Assembly: GCA_910575775.1 (NCBI GenBank) | Contig: CAJTEY010000004.1 | Span: 97,762 to 161,761 of the forward strand | DNA from: Lachnospiraceae bacterium | GTDB taxonomy: Bacteria > Bacillota > Clostridia > Lachnospirales > Lachnospiraceae | Direction of reading: 5' to 3' | Length of the DNA stretch: 64,000 nt | Part shown: positions 8,670 through 17,868 of the stretch, piece after piece | Layout: every line of letters begins with the position of its first letter | Position numbering within the stretch: position 1 is the first letter of the stretch | Notes under the pieces: model-generated | The model's database searches: none | What the model was told of the DNA's origin: nothing | Seen by the model: only the letters and a program-made list of their open reading frames with translations | Position numbers and translations under genes: made by a program

Positions 8670-9413
8670 TTACTTGTCGCTATCGCTGTCGCCGTCGGTG
8701 TCGCCATCTCCGTCGCCATCATCATCCCCGTCGACATCACCATCGCTGTCATTTTCCTTATCAGCCTCAGCGATCGCCACCAGATCCTTCATCTTATCCA
8801 CATACTTCTTCATGGTGTCTACTTCTTCGTCCGTCAAGAACTCCTTCTGGTAGTCGGTCATCTTCTCGTACATCTCGTTCAGCTGTTCAACCTTCTCCCT
8901 GTCGGCAATCGACAGATTCGACATAGCCGGAAGTTTGTTGAAAATATTCAGCCATTCCGCTGCCAGCTTATATGCTTCCAGATATTTAGGATCCGCCACA
9001 GTTGCCAGATCATCCATCGAATAAAGCTCTCCGCGAATGGAAAGATACGCTTTGTTGTTCTCGTAAGTGACAAAGTCCACAGGACCCTGCACCTGCGTAA
9101 GCCTCCCCTGACTGTCCCTCACATTTAAGAGTACGGTCTGCCCTACCAGCGCCGACGCCCGGAAAAGATCCATGGATGCGCTCATGTTCTGCATCTGCTC
9201 CAGTTCCGAGAATGTCGCATACTGGGAAATATACTCGGTGTTGGAAGTTGGCTCCAGAGGATCCTGATACTTCATCTGTGCTACCAGAAGCTGCAAAAAC
9301 GCGTCCTTGTCAAGCGTATTTCCCTTTGCTGACTTGTTGACTGCATCAGCCAGAGACGCTGCGGAATTGGATTCCACAAACTTTCCGTTTTCTACTTTCT
9401 GTACTACTCCCAT
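8670..9413 (-). CDS. flgD: Hook assembly/capping protein FlgD with extra C-terminal modules
   Basis: Scaffold that caps the growing hook. The start is ATG 9413 (MGVVQKVENG), since AGGAGTG lies six bases before it; an ATG eight codons upstream lacks a site. The N-terminal FlgD core (about 30-90) has LDKDAFLQLLVAQMKYQDPL and the ISQYATFSELEQM segment. After a beta-rich piece (about 95-140) comes an unusual helical module (about 152-214) with FNKLP...LSIADREKV...MYEKMTDYQKEFL, a pattern seen in three-helix repeats of bacterial surface proteins. The last 26 residues are almost only Asp, Gly and Ser (DGDGDGDTDGDSDSDK). Length 247 residues against about 140-230 for relatives. Confidence 0.92.
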   Translation of the reverse strand: MGVVQKVENGKFVESNSAASLADAVNKSAKGNTLDKDAFLQLLVAQMKYQDPLEPTSNTEYISQYATFSELEQMQNMSASMDLFRASALVGQTVLLNVRDSQGRLTQVQGPVDFVTYENNKAYLSIRGELYSMDDLATVADPKYLEAYKLAAEWLNIFNKLPAMSNLSIADREKVEQLNEMYEKMTDYQKEFLTDEEVDTMKKYVDKMKDLVAIAEADKENDSDGDVDGDDDGDGDGDTDGDSDSDK

Positions 9414-9440
9414 TCTTTCACTCCTTTCTGTTTTCACTAT

Positions 9441-10970
9441 CTACGCGGTATAGTCTACCGTATTGCCGTTTGCCTGCATCATCTCCACCGCGATCCGCTC
9501 CGAATCGTCGAGTGCCTCAAGACCTTCCTCCTCCATCTCATCGAGGTTTAGGTTGATCCTTCTCGCGCCCTTCTGCGCGTTTTCGCTCTGCTGATCCGCC
9601 GCTTCCTGACCGCCGCCGAACTGCTCGCCGTAAGCGTGGTTTGCCACTGTGACTTCCACAGCCGCCACCTTGATGCCCTGCTCTTCAAACTGTTCCTTCA
9701 GCTGGATCATCTGGGTTTCCAAAACCGCTTTCACCGTCTCGTTCTGTGCCGCAAACTGTGCCGTGACAACGCCGTCCTTCGCCGCGATCTGCACATGTAC
9801 CGTACCCAGACTTGCAGGATGTAACTGCATCTCCATCTCCTGCATCTCCGGCTTGAGATTAAACTTCATGTACTCCACGATCTGATCCATGATCTGATTC
9901 GTCTCAGGCTGTGTGTATACCGGCCGCTCCACCGGCGCTTCCACTTCTTCCATGCGTCCTGTCAGATTCTGCAGGAAAGCATTGCCTGCGTTGTTTCCGC
10001 CCGCGTTCTCGTCTCCCCTGTGTCCTGTGTCTCCCATGTTCTCCTTCTTTAAAACAGGAGTCGTCTCGGGCTTTCCAGTGTCCGTGACCTGCTCGCTGAC
10101 ATGTTTCTCGCCGCTGGCATCGTCAACCGTCACCTTGATCTGTACAGTGCCTCCATCCTTCTGCACGGAAACCGCATAATCCTTCATGCCTTCCACGCTT
10201 ACCTCGGGCTCCTCAGTCATTGGCATTTCCGCTCCCGGCATGGTAAGTACGGGTTCTTCCTCTACAGGCGCTCCCTCCCCGGCGCTGATCCGCGCCATCA
10301 AGGCTTCCAGCTCCTCAGCGCTCAGTCCCAGTTCCTCCTGTAACGCACCCAGTGTTTCGTTCACCGTCTGGAGCAGCTCCTGTAAATTGCCGTAAAGTGT
10401 CTCATCTGTAACCAGCGCCAGCTCATCCGCATTGTCTGTCAAAGCAAGCAGCAACTGTCTCAGATTCGCCGGGTCGAAGAGATCCACTGCCGTGAGTCCC
10501 AGGATTTCCATGGCTTCTTCCACCTTTTCCAGCGGAACGTCTGTCACATCGACAATCTCACTGACAAGCTCTTTGGCCGCCTCCTCCACAGTCTCCTGTG
10601 TTTCGCCGTCCTGTGTCTGGACATCTTTCGTCCCGGTGGTCGTGCCATCGCTGCCATCCTGCTCCACGGCGTCATTCGCATTGTCTGCGGACATGTCCGT
10701 CTCCTCAGGCTTTTTCAGTTCTGCGCTCTCCTGCCCGGACACATCCTTCGGCTGCGCTGTTTCCTGCGCATTTTCCACAAATGCCTGCTTTGGCGCTGTG
10801 GCTGCCGCAGAACTTCCCGCCTGTGCCTTCTGCAGTCCCGTAAGCTGATCACTCACTTTATTCATCAGCTTATCAAAGCGTTCCTGCGCGACCTGCTCCG
10901 TCTTCGCAGATGCCTGACTTCCCTGCACTGTCCCAAAGGGCGACAGGGCGTTTACATTGTTTACTGCCAT
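9441..10970 (-). CDS. fliK: Flagellar hook-length control protein FliK
   Basis: Secreted molecular ruler that switches export specificity. The start is ATG 10970 (MAVNNVNALSPFG), with AAAGGAGGA upstream; the open frame continues 60 codons further upstream but through a hairpin-rich non-coding stretch. The 509-residue protein is low-complexity in its first two thirds (Thr, Gln, Glu, Asp, Ala) and ends in a Flg_hook domain (about 385-470) with the conserved LHPASLGTVHVQIAAKDGVV and LREQF-like segments (LKEQFEEQGI). The final acidic tail is after the domain. Located between the YlxF-like gene and flgD as in Bacillus. Confidence 0.92.
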   Translation of the reverse strand: MAVNNVNALSPFGTVQGSQASAKTEQVAQERFDKLMNKVSDQLTGLQKAQAGSSAAATAPKQAFVENAQETAQPKDVSGQESAELKKPEETDMSADNANDAVEQDGSDGTTTGTKDVQTQDGETQETVEEAAKELVSEIVDVTDVPLEKVEEAMEILGLTAVDLFDPANLRQLLLALTDNADELALVTDETLYGNLQELLQTVNETLGALQEELGLSAEELEALMARISAGEGAPVEEEPVLTMPGAEMPMTEEPEVSVEGMKDYAVSVQKDGGTVQIKVTVDDASGEKHVSEQVTDTGKPETTPVLKKENMGDTGHRGDENAGGNNAGNAFLQNLTGRMEEVEAPVERPVYTQPETNQIMDQIVEYMKFNLKPEMQEMEMQLHPASLGTVHVQIAAKDGVVTAQFAAQNETVKAVLETQMIQLKEQFEEQGIKVAAVEVTVANHAYGEQFGGGQEAADQQSENAQKGARRINLNLDEMEEEGLEALDDSERIAVEMMQANGNTVDYTA

Positions 10971-11005
10971 TCCCTGCTCTTTCCTCCTTTCTTCTTTTTT
11001 TATAA

Positions 11006-11096
11006 GACGCATTCCTGCGTCCTGGCAATCGGACAGGTTCCCTTGTCCGCCGCGCGGAATGCAGACTGCGAAGCAGTCATATGCCATATGCATTCC
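11006..11096 (-). promoter_or_regulatory. Hairpin cluster in the fliK leader
   Basis: The 226-base gap between the YlxF-like gene and fliK contains three perfect or near-perfect hairpins: GACGCA/TGCGTC (11006-11021), CGGACA/TGTCCG (11030-11049), and a three-way junction at 11056-11096 made of GGAATGCA/TGCATTCC enclosing GACTGC-GAA-GCAGTC and ATAT-GCC-ATAT. No T-run follows on either strand, so these are not ordinary terminators. Role unknown; could control fliK translation or be a processing site. Confidence 0.6.
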
Positions 11097-11196
11097 TGCG
11101 CATATATAGCACATGTAACGGATTGCCCGCCACATGGTATATATCGGCATTTTCCCGCACTATGTAAAGCGGTTCCCGAAAGAATCCGATGAGAAA

Positions 11197-12081
11197 TTAC
11201 TCGTCGGGATCCATGATTCTGGTGATTCTGGCCGCTGTCTCTGCATCCATGACCCCCAGAATATTTCCCCTGTCGGCGGGTTTCATCTGACTCAGTATCT
11301 TAGCCGCCAGATCCAGGTCGTCAGTCATTGCCTCGAAAATACCGGCCGCCTGTGAAGGCTCCATCTCCGCATACGCCTGCGCGTAGTCCTGAATCCGTTC
11401 ATCTGTCTCAAGCTGCAGCGTCACCTGCTTATACAGATACTCCGCCGTGGCGGGGTCTATGTTCTGATAATACTTCTGGTACTCTTCCGCCCCCGGCCCG
11501 TTTTCCGCATAAACCACTTCCTCATAAAACTCTGTCTTTATGCGCTCGAACTCTACCTGCGCGTCCTCAAAAGTCTGCAGTCTCTCGTTCTCGGCGCGGA
11601 GCTCTTCCAGCTCCTCAGAATCCACCGTGCTGGCCGCCTGCGCATCCTCTAACTCCAGCTCCAGTTCCTTAATATAATCTACCGCTTCACGCAGGCTTGT
11701 ATATCCGCCGTAGGACTCCTGATCATCGGTAGTGATCGTGGCGTCCGCAGGTAAAATCTTATTGACCACAGGCACATCCTTGAGCACCGGGGCGAGCACC
11801 CCGGAACCGAAGCCGCCTACATCAAGCTTAATCAAAAGACACAGAATCGCAATCCAGATAATTACAATAACAACTGTTACCAAAAAAACAGAAACGCCGC
11901 CGCCCTCGTCATCGTCCAGCTGCGCCTCCTGCTCTGAAATTTCTTTTGCGCGCTGCTTTGCCTCTTTCTTCTGGGCCTTCTGATCGCTCTTGATCTTATT
12001 GCGCTCTTCTTTTAACCTCTTTTTTTCCGCTTTCTTATCAATGGGGGGTTCCATACCCATATTCGTTGCTTCAGCTGCCAT
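11197..12081 (-). CDS. YlxF/MotE-like flagellar membrane protein with MgtE_N-like C-terminus
   Basis: Membrane protein of about 294 residues between fliJ and fliK, the place of ylxF in Bacillus. A highly charged N-terminus (Lys/Glu-rich, about 10-60) precedes one membrane helix (VFLVTVVIVIIWIAILCLLI), then a coiled coil (about 145-180, LELELEDAQA... EELRAENERL) and a C-terminal helical repeat with AEMEPSQAAGIFEAM and LSQMKPADRGNILGVM, the MgtE_N/FliG-like pattern of the MotE family. I prefer ATG 12081 because AAAGGA lies eight bases before it; ATGs at 12087 and 12108 are possible. In epsilonproteobacteria MotE chaperones the stator protein; here the role is inferred. Confidence 0.8.
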   Translation of the reverse strand: MAAEATNMGMEPPIDKKAEKKRLKEERNKIKSDQKAQKKEAKQRAKEISEQEAQLDDDEGGGVSVFLVTVVIVIIWIAILCLLIKLDVGGFGSGVLAPVLKDVPVVNKILPADATITTDDQESYGGYTSLREAVDYIKELELELEDAQAASTVDSEELEELRAENERLQTFEDAQVEFERIKTEFYEEVVYAENGPGAEEYQKYYQNIDPATAEYLYKQVTLQLETDERIQDYAQAYAEMEPSQAAGIFEAMTDDLDLAAKILSQMKPADRGNILGVMDAETAARITRIMDPDE

Positions 12082-12535
12082 TCCCATTTTCCTTTCCACG
12101 CTGTCCATAGGTATAGCTCGTCAGTTCATCTACTACCTTGAACTCGGCTGCTTTCTCTTCTTCTAAAAATTGGAGCAGAGCCTTTTCCTTGAGCTTTTCA
12201 TGCATCTTGCGCTCCTGCATGATCTCCGTCAGCTTCGCCCGCGCTCTCTCAAGCGCCTCCTCGGCTTTTTGCACCTCAAATTTCTGCACCGCAATCATCT
12301 CATCCATAATGAGCACGGCATTGCGGTTGTCACGCAGATCGTTCACGTGGAGGGCCCTCTCCCGCATCCGCCGCCCTTCCTCGAGATAAGCCTCCTTCCG
12401 GTCAAACAGCGCCTGCTGCTTCTCCAACTCCTCGTTCAGACGCATCTGTGCCCGGCCCACTTCCATCTTTGCCTGCGTTTCAAGCTGATACTTGATGTTC
12501 AGGATACTCTGCATCCTGTATCTGAATTTCGCCAT
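12071..12535 (-). CDS. fliJ: Flagellar export chaperone/ATPase stalk protein FliJ
   Basis: Soluble coiled-coil protein of 154 residues; essentially all helix (MAKFRYRMQSILNIKYQLE, then long Glu/Lys/Arg heptads) as in the FliJ stalk inside the FliI ATPase ring. The N-terminal FxYRMQSILNIK start is typical. It follows fliI by 13 bases and overlaps the downstream gene by about 11 bases. No membrane segments. FliJ sequences are poorly conserved, so the position is important evidence. Confidence 0.88.
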   Translation of the reverse strand: MAKFRYRMQSILNIKYQLETQAKMEVGRAQMRLNEELEKQQALFDRKEAYLEEGRRMRERALHVNDLRDNRNAVLIMDEMIAVQKFEVQKAEEALERARAKLTEIMQERKMHEKLKEKALLQFLEEEKAAEFKVVDELTSYTYGQRGKENGNGS

Positions 12536-12548
12536 GGCAGGTCACCTC

Positions 12549-13865
12549 TTACTCCGCTTCTTCAAAAAGCTCCCTCAGCATACCCACGGCTTCCTCATAA
12601 TCATATTTTGAATCCACATCCTGCATCAGAAACTCATTCACCGCCTCGATCTTCTCAATGGCATAGTCGATGTTTCTGTTACTGCCGCTCTTATAAGCGC
12701 CAATGTTAATCAGATCTTCCGCCTCATTGTAAGTGGCAAGTACGTTTTTCAGCTTGCCTGCAAGCGTCTTATGCTCCTTGTTCACAATCTGGCTCATACA
12801 TCGGGAAATGCTCTGCAGCACGTCAATCGCCGGATAATGATTCTGGTGCGCCAGCTTTCTGTTTAACATGATATGACCGTCCAGAATACTTCTCGCCGTA
12901 TCCGTGATCGGCTCGTTCATGTCGTCGCCGTCCACCAGCACCGTGTACAGGCCGGTAATGGAACCTGTCGCCGCACATCCCGCCCGCTCCAGAAGTCTTG
13001 GCATCTCCGAGTAAACGCTGGGGGGATAACCCCTTGACACCGGCGGTTCCCCGCTGGCCAGCCCGATTTCTCTCTGTGCCATGGAAAAACGGGTCAGAGA
13101 GTCCATCATCAAAAGAACGTCCCTGCCCTGATCCCTGAAATATTCCGCAATCGCACAGGCGGTTTTGGCCGCTTTATTTCTCTCGAGAGCCGACCTGTCC
13201 GAAGTGGCCACCACCACCACGGAACGGCGCATGCCCTCCTCACCAAGATCCCGCTCCACAAACTCGCGCACTTCCCTGCCGCGCTCGCCAATCAAGGCAA
13301 TCACATTAATATCCGCCTTTGTATTTCGTGCAAACATACCCATCAATGTGGATTTCCCCACGCCGGAGCCTGCAAAAATACCGATACGCTGTCCCTTGCC
13401 CACCGTCATCAGACCGTCAATGGCCTTCACGCCAAGCGGCAGCACATCCGAAATGATTTTGCGGCTCATGGCATCCGGGGGCTGTGCCTCCACACTGTAG
13501 GGCACACCCGGCATATATTCGCCGTCAATCCTGCCAAGTCCGTCCAATACCTTTCCCAAAAGGTCATCGCTCACCGGCACCGTCAGCGGATTTCCCGTGT
13601 TCTCCACGATGCATCCCAGCCCGATTCCGTCCGTGTTGTCGCAGGGCATCAAAAGCGTCCGCCTGTCCTTAAACCCCACCACCTCCGCCGTGATCGGCGG
13701 GTATTCATCCCCAACGGGATAAATAATACACAGATCCCCAAGCTTCGCTTCTGGTCCGGCGGACTCGATGGTAAGTCCCACCACATTCTCCACTCTGCCC
13801 TTTTTCTTAAAGAAGGTATCGTCCTTTATGCTGCTGTATTTAAAGTAATTGATTGCTTTATTCAT
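12549..13865 (-). CDS. fliI: Flagellum-specific ATPase FliI
   Basis: Hexameric ATPase that energises flagellar protein export, homologous to F1-ATPase beta. 438 residues with Walker A GIFAGSGVGKSTLMGM (about 167-182), the conserved LIGERGREVREF, Walker B VLLMMDSLTRFSMAQREIGL, and the PPVSRGYPPSVY signature of type III ATPases. It is preceded by fliH and followed by fliJ, its two partners. The length and all motifs are normal; no sign of decay. Confidence 0.96.
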   Translation of the reverse strand: MNKAINYFKYSSIKDDTFFKKKGRVENVVGLTIESAGPEAKLGDLCIIYPVGDEYPPITAEVVGFKDRRTLLMPCDNTDGIGLGCIVENTGNPLTVPVSDDLLGKVLDGLGRIDGEYMPGVPYSVEAQPPDAMSRKIISDVLPLGVKAIDGLMTVGKGQRIGIFAGSGVGKSTLMGMFARNTKADINVIALIGERGREVREFVERDLGEEGMRRSVVVVATSDRSALERNKAAKTACAIAEYFRDQGRDVLLMMDSLTRFSMAQREIGLASGEPPVSRGYPPSVYSEMPRLLERAGCAATGSITGLYTVLVDGDDMNEPITDTARSILDGHIMLNRKLAHQNHYPAIDVLQSISRCMSQIVNKEHKTLAGKLKNVLATYNEAEDLINIGAYKSGSNRNIDYAIEKIEAVNEFLMQDVDSKYDYEEAVGMLRELFEEAE

Positions 13866-13894
13866 CCGATGCTTCTTTCTGCCGCAGACTTATT

Positions 13895-14797
13895 TTAAAC
13901 CTTTTCATAAGATAACACTTGTAATTTCTTAGCAAGCTCCTCAAGCTGAGTGCCTACGCCACAGTCGAAAATGCCGCCATCCGTCTCAATCAGACAATCT
14001 CCCTTACCGAGGGCAATGTCCTCGATAATCTCAATCATGCCCCTGCCCGCTACAGCGCCCTCCACAAGAGCCTGTTTCTGCATATTTACATGAGGATAAT
14101 CCTCCGCCGACACATGCACAATAAAAGTTCTGCTGCTCTCCACCTTTCGCAGGGTGGAATCGACCAGATGCACCAGAATGTCTCTGTTATCCATCAGATC
14201 CACGCCAAAGATATGGCTGTATACATCGGTGATCGTGTCGATGAACCGCGGTTCCAGATCTTCCAGAAGTCCGTCAAACTCCGCTTCAAGCTGTCTTCTC
14301 TTCTCAGCCAGCTCCCGCTTCATGTCATCCACTTCAGAAAGACCTCTTGCGTATCCTTCGTCGTATCCCTGCCGCGTGCCTTCCTCAACGGCATTTGCTC
14401 GCGCAATATCAGCGTCACGTCTGGCCTGTGTCTCAATCTCAAGCGCCTGTGCTCTGGCCTCTGCAAGAATGCGTTCCGCCTCCTCTTCGGCCTCGGCCCT
14501 GATCTCTTCCAAATCAGGCCCTGCCGCTTCACCGGCTTTGATCACACTGCTTCCCCCCTCGCCGTCCGCAAAGAGGACATCCAGCTCTTCGCCTTCGATG
14601 CCGCTCACAAACTCCGGCTCACCTTCGCCATCCTCCTCGTCAAAGGCAGGCAACGCAGCCGCATTCGCCTTGCGGACGTTCTCCCACTTCTCGATGCGTT
14701 CCGCCACAAGACTGTTGCTGTCTATCACACACTTATCTTCACCGTCTATTCTGACCCAGCCGGCTTTATATAGATTCCTATGTTTTATCCTAAACAA
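13895..14797 (-). CDS. fliH: Flagellar assembly protein FliH
   Basis: Negative regulator/stator of the FliI ATPase. I place the start at a TTG at 14797 (giving MFRIKHRNLYKAGWV) because GGAGGTGA sits eight bases upstream and this leaves only an 8-bp overlap with fliG; an ATG at 14842 would overlap fliG by 53 bp with no ribosome-binding site. The middle (about 105-190) is a long Glu/Ala/Arg helix (EEIRAEAEEEAERILAEARA) and the C-terminal domain (about 190-290) has the FliH/V-ATPase E-subunit pattern (SHIFGVDLMDNRDILVHLVD ... IETDGGIFDCGVGTQLEEL). Length 300. Confidence 0.9.
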   Translation of the reverse strand: MFRIKHRNLYKAGWVRIDGEDKCVIDSNSLVAERIEKWENVRKANAAALPAFDEEDGEGEPEFVSGIEGEELDVLFADGEGGSSVIKAGEAAGPDLEEIRAEAEEEAERILAEARAQALEIETQARRDADIARANAVEEGTRQGYDEGYARGLSEVDDMKRELAEKRRQLEAEFDGLLEDLEPRFIDTITDVYSHIFGVDLMDNRDILVHLVDSTLRKVESSRTFIVHVSAEDYPHVNMQKQALVEGAVAGRGMIEIIEDIALGKGDCLIETDGGIFDCGVGTQLEELAKKLQVLSYEKV

Positions 14798-15809
14798 TGA
14801 TCTCGTCACCTCCGCCTCTGGAGATAACAATTTCCGCAGCATCCTCCAGTTTTCGGATGATGTTTACAATCTTCTGCTGCGCTTCTTCCACGTCCTTCAT
14901 GCGGACGGGACCCATAAACTCCATATCCTCCTTGATCATAACGGCAAGACGCTTGGAGAGGTTGTTAAAGATTGCGTTCTGCACATCTTCATTGGAACCC
15001 TTCAAAGCGATCGCCAGATCGGAGTTATCCACATCACGCAGCACACGCTGGATTGCACGGTCGTCCAGAAGCAGAATATCCTCGAATACGAACATCTTCT
15101 TTCTGATCTCGTCCGCAAGTTCCGGCTCCTCGATCTCCAACGTCTCCATGATATGTTTCTCTGTACCGCGGTCTACCGTATTCAAAATTTCCACGACAGC
15201 GTCCACACCGCCGATAATCGTATAATCCTGATTTACCAGAGATGACAGTTTGGATTCCAAAACTTTCTCCACCTCCTTGATTACATCCGGGCTCGTTCTG
15301 TCCATCACCGCAATACGCTTCGTAACATCGGCCTGTCTGTCCGGCGGAAGCGCCGAAACAATGATAGCCGCCTGCCCGGGCGCCAGATAGGACAGTATGA
15401 GCGCGATGGTCTGCGGGTGTTCATCCTGAATAAAGTTGAGAAGCTGTGCCGCATCGGCCTTTCTCACAAACTCGAAAGGCTTTACCTGCAGGGATGCCGT
15501 CAGCTTGCCGATTACGTCCATCGCCTTCTCGGAGCCGAAAGACTTCTCCAGCAGCTCCTTCGCGTAGTTGATACCGCCCTCCGCAATATACTGCTGCGCC
15601 AGACACACCTGATAGAACTCGTTCACCACGCTCTCCTTAACCTGAGGCGTGATACTCCTTGTGTTCGCGATCTCCAGCGTCAGCTCCTCCACCTCGTCTT
15701 CTTTCAAGTGTTTGAAAATTGACGCCGACTTTTCCGGTCCAAGAGCAATCATCAAGATGGCCGCCTTCTGGAGTCCGTTGATCTTCTCATCCGTTTTTGC
15801 CGCTGCCAT
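14790..15809 (-). CDS. fliG: Flagellar motor switch protein FliG
   Basis: Rotor protein that contacts MotA and generates torque. 339 residues with the three FliG domains: N-terminal FliF-binding, middle (EEHPQ-type segment DEHPQTIALILSYLAPGQAA) and C-terminal torque domain with the charged helix (VLRDVDNSDLAIALKGSNED ... MGPVRMKDVEEAQQKIV). It follows fliF by 5 bases and overlaps fliH by 8. All segments are in register and normal in length. Confidence 0.97.
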   Translation of the reverse strand: MAAAKTDEKINGLQKAAILMIALGPEKSASIFKHLKEDEVEELTLEIANTRSITPQVKESVVNEFYQVCLAQQYIAEGGINYAKELLEKSFGSEKAMDVIGKLTASLQVKPFEFVRKADAAQLLNFIQDEHPQTIALILSYLAPGQAAIIVSALPPDRQADVTKRIAVMDRTSPDVIKEVEKVLESKLSSLVNQDYTIIGGVDAVVEILNTVDRGTEKHIMETLEIEEPELADEIRKKMFVFEDILLLDDRAIQRVLRDVDNSDLAIALKGSNEDVQNAIFNNLSKRLAVMIKEDMEFMGPVRMKDVEEAQQKIVNIIRKLEDAAEIVISRGGGDEIIV

Positions 15810-15814
15810 TTATC

Positions 15815-17419
15815 CTACCCCCAGTCTTCGTTTAACCAGTTGCGCAGCAAATTCGCCGCCGCCTCCGGATTCTCTTCCACAAATTTGCCGACGAGCCGTT
15901 TCTCATCGGACTCGTTTTCGGAGGAAATCTCCTCAAGCTGCACATCGGACTGAAGCAGCGTCTCCACGGTGAGCTCCTCCTCTTCCTCCTCGTGCTTCTC
16001 GCTGCGCATACTGCGGAGCACTACAAAGGCCAGAAGCGCAAGAATCACAATAATCAGAAGAATCTGCAGGACATCCGTCGCCGTGATCGGAGAACCTTCT
16101 GCGTCAAAGAAGAGGTTCTCGCTGTACGCCACCAGCGTAATGTTATCTACCGCAATGCCCGTCGCGTTTGCCGCAGCATTATAAAATGTCTCATCCAATT
16201 CGATCCGTGTGCGCTCGTTGTTGGCAAGCTTATACTCTTCCCAGCTCACGCCGTCCAGAAGCCCCTGGGCGTCCACGTCCTCCTCGCGGATTACGTTGTA
16301 ACGGATCAGGGATGCCGCCAGAGACGAAGCCGCGTAATTGATCACCCCGGAAGGCGTTTCCGTTGTGGTGATCGTCTCGTTTGGCAAATAGTCCCTCGAC
16401 TGCTCGCTCCTCGTGGAACGGGAATTGCTGTTATCCTCAATGACATAAGTCGTGTCGTCGTCGTTAGAATCCGTACCGGGCACGCCGCCCACATCACTCA
16501 CATTCTCCTCGTCGTAAAGATCCTCATGGCTCAGCACGCCCTGGGTCTGTCCCTCCGCCGGGGTATATGTATGCTCCGTCTTTGTCTGATTGGAGAAATC
16601 CAGTACCAGATTGGGGGACACCTCCACATTGTCGAACTCATTCGTGCCCAGCATAACCCTGCGCACACTGTTAATCATGTTTTTCTCCGCCTCGGTCTTT
16701 ACAGAAAGGTGGGCGTTTGCCAGACCGGAAGGAGAATAATTTTCATCCCCTGTAAACAGCATATTGCTGTTCGTGTCAAGAATGACAATATTGTCTGTGG
16801 TTTCATTACCCAGAGCCGTCGCCACAGCGCGCGCCAGATAGGCTGCACTCTCCTGCGAAAACTCGTCCTTCAGCTCCAGCACTACCCATGCGTAAGATTC
16901 CTGCTCCTGCGCAATCAGCGTACCGTCGTCCTCGGGAATATTCAGGGTGACCTTCGCTCTGTTGATCGCCGTGAACATGGACAGTACGTCATTTTCCAGG
17001 CGCTTTTCCAGATAAACGACATGTTTTTTCTGCTTGTCGGACTCCGTCGTGGAAAAACTGCCGTCCGTCACATTCTCAATCCCCCAGCTAGCCGCCTGTA
17101 TATTGTTGGCGCCAAGGAGCAGATTAGCCTGCCCTAACTGTTCCTCAAGAATGGAGATGGTCAATCCGTCATCCGTAATCTGGTATTTATACCCTTCGCC
17201 CTCCAGAAGGTCTATCACCTCCGAGGCTTCCTTGGTGGTTTCACACTCCCTGAGCAGCACATACTCAGGTCTGGTGAGACTTGACACGATAATCACCAGG
17301 GCTATGATAAGCGCCGCTACCACCGCCACGATCAGAGTCTTCTGCTTCGACGTGAAACGGTTCCACCACTCCATTATTCTATTTCCTAATTCTCTCAGTT
17401 TCTCAATTATCTTTTCCAC
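15815..17419 (-). CDS. fliF: Flagellar MS-ring protein FliF
   Basis: Basal membrane ring, the platform for the switch and export gate. 534 residues with an N-terminal membrane helix (about 27-47, TLIVAVVAALIIALVIIVSS), YscJ/FliF ring-building domains (QLGQANLLLGANNIQAASWG; TLNIPEDDGTLI), a Thr/Asp-rich middle loop (about 275-345), a second membrane helix (about 445-465, VLQILLIIVILALLAFVVL) and a cytosolic acidic C-terminus that binds FliG (NLLRNWLNEDW). Start GTG 17419 has AAGGAGA upstream. Follows fliE. Confidence 0.96.
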   Translation of the reverse strand: MEKIIEKLRELGNRIMEWWNRFTSKQKTLIVAVVAALIIALVIIVSSLTRPEYVLLRECETTKEASEVIDLLEGEGYKYQITDDGLTISILEEQLGQANLLLGANNIQAASWGIENVTDGSFSTTESDKQKKHVVYLEKRLENDVLSMFTAINRAKVTLNIPEDDGTLIAQEQESYAWVVLELKDEFSQESAAYLARAVATALGNETTDNIVILDTNSNMLFTGDENYSPSGLANAHLSVKTEAEKNMINSVRRVMLGTNEFDNVEVSPNLVLDFSNQTKTEHTYTPAEGQTQGVLSHEDLYDEENVSDVGGVPGTDSNDDDTTYVIEDNSNSRSTRSEQSRDYLPNETITTTETPSGVINYAASSLAASLIRYNVIREEDVDAQGLLDGVSWEEYKLANNERTRIELDETFYNAAANATGIAVDNITLVAYSENLFFDAEGSPITATDVLQILLIIVILALLAFVVLRSMRSEKHEEEEEELTVETLLQSDVQLEEISSENESDEKRLVGKFVEENPEAAANLLRNWLNEDWG

Positions 17420-17465
17420 AGCAATTCGTTCTCCTTCGGCATTTCCTTTTATGCGCTAAATGGAA

Positions 17466-17792
17466 CTAAACCTGCATCTGGATCAGTTCTTTATACGCTT
17501 CCAGAAGCTTATCCCTGATCGCCACAGTGTATTGTAATGCTGTAGAAGCCTTCTGCAGGGCGATGGTAAGGTCATGGGTGTTCTCCGTCTCACCCAGCGC
17601 CCATTTGATCTTCTCGTTTTCCGCCTCCGACAAATAACCGTTCGTGGTGTTCAGATTGTCAATCGCGGTATGTAGCAGTGCATCAAAACCATTTTCCTTA
17701 TAGTCTTCAATACGCGTTGTGGGCGCCGCTTTCGCAGCTTCACGAATCACGCCCGAAGACACATTATATAATTCTGTGATATCCAAAGCCAT
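17466..17792 (-). CDS. fliE: Hook-basal body complex protein FliE
   Basis: Small adapter between MS ring and rod. Start at ATG 17792 (MALDITELYNVSSGV), with GGAGG eight bases upstream; an earlier ATG at 17810 (MLEETE) lacks a site. 108 residues, with the family's C-terminal helix (LQKASTALQYTVAIRDKLLE AYKELIQMQV quoted in two pieces). It lies between flgC and fliF, the invariant order. Confidence 0.93.
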   Translation of the reverse strand: MALDITELYNVSSGVIREAAKAAPTTRIEDYKENGFDALLHTAIDNLNTTNGYLSEAENEKIKWALGETENTHDLTIALQKASTALQYTVAIRDKLLEAYKELIQMQV

Positions 17793-17868
17793 CTCTGTTT
17801 CCTCCAACATTCCCCGTTCAATTCCGTGTATTAATAACGTGTGTTACTCCACCTGATACACCATCTTA

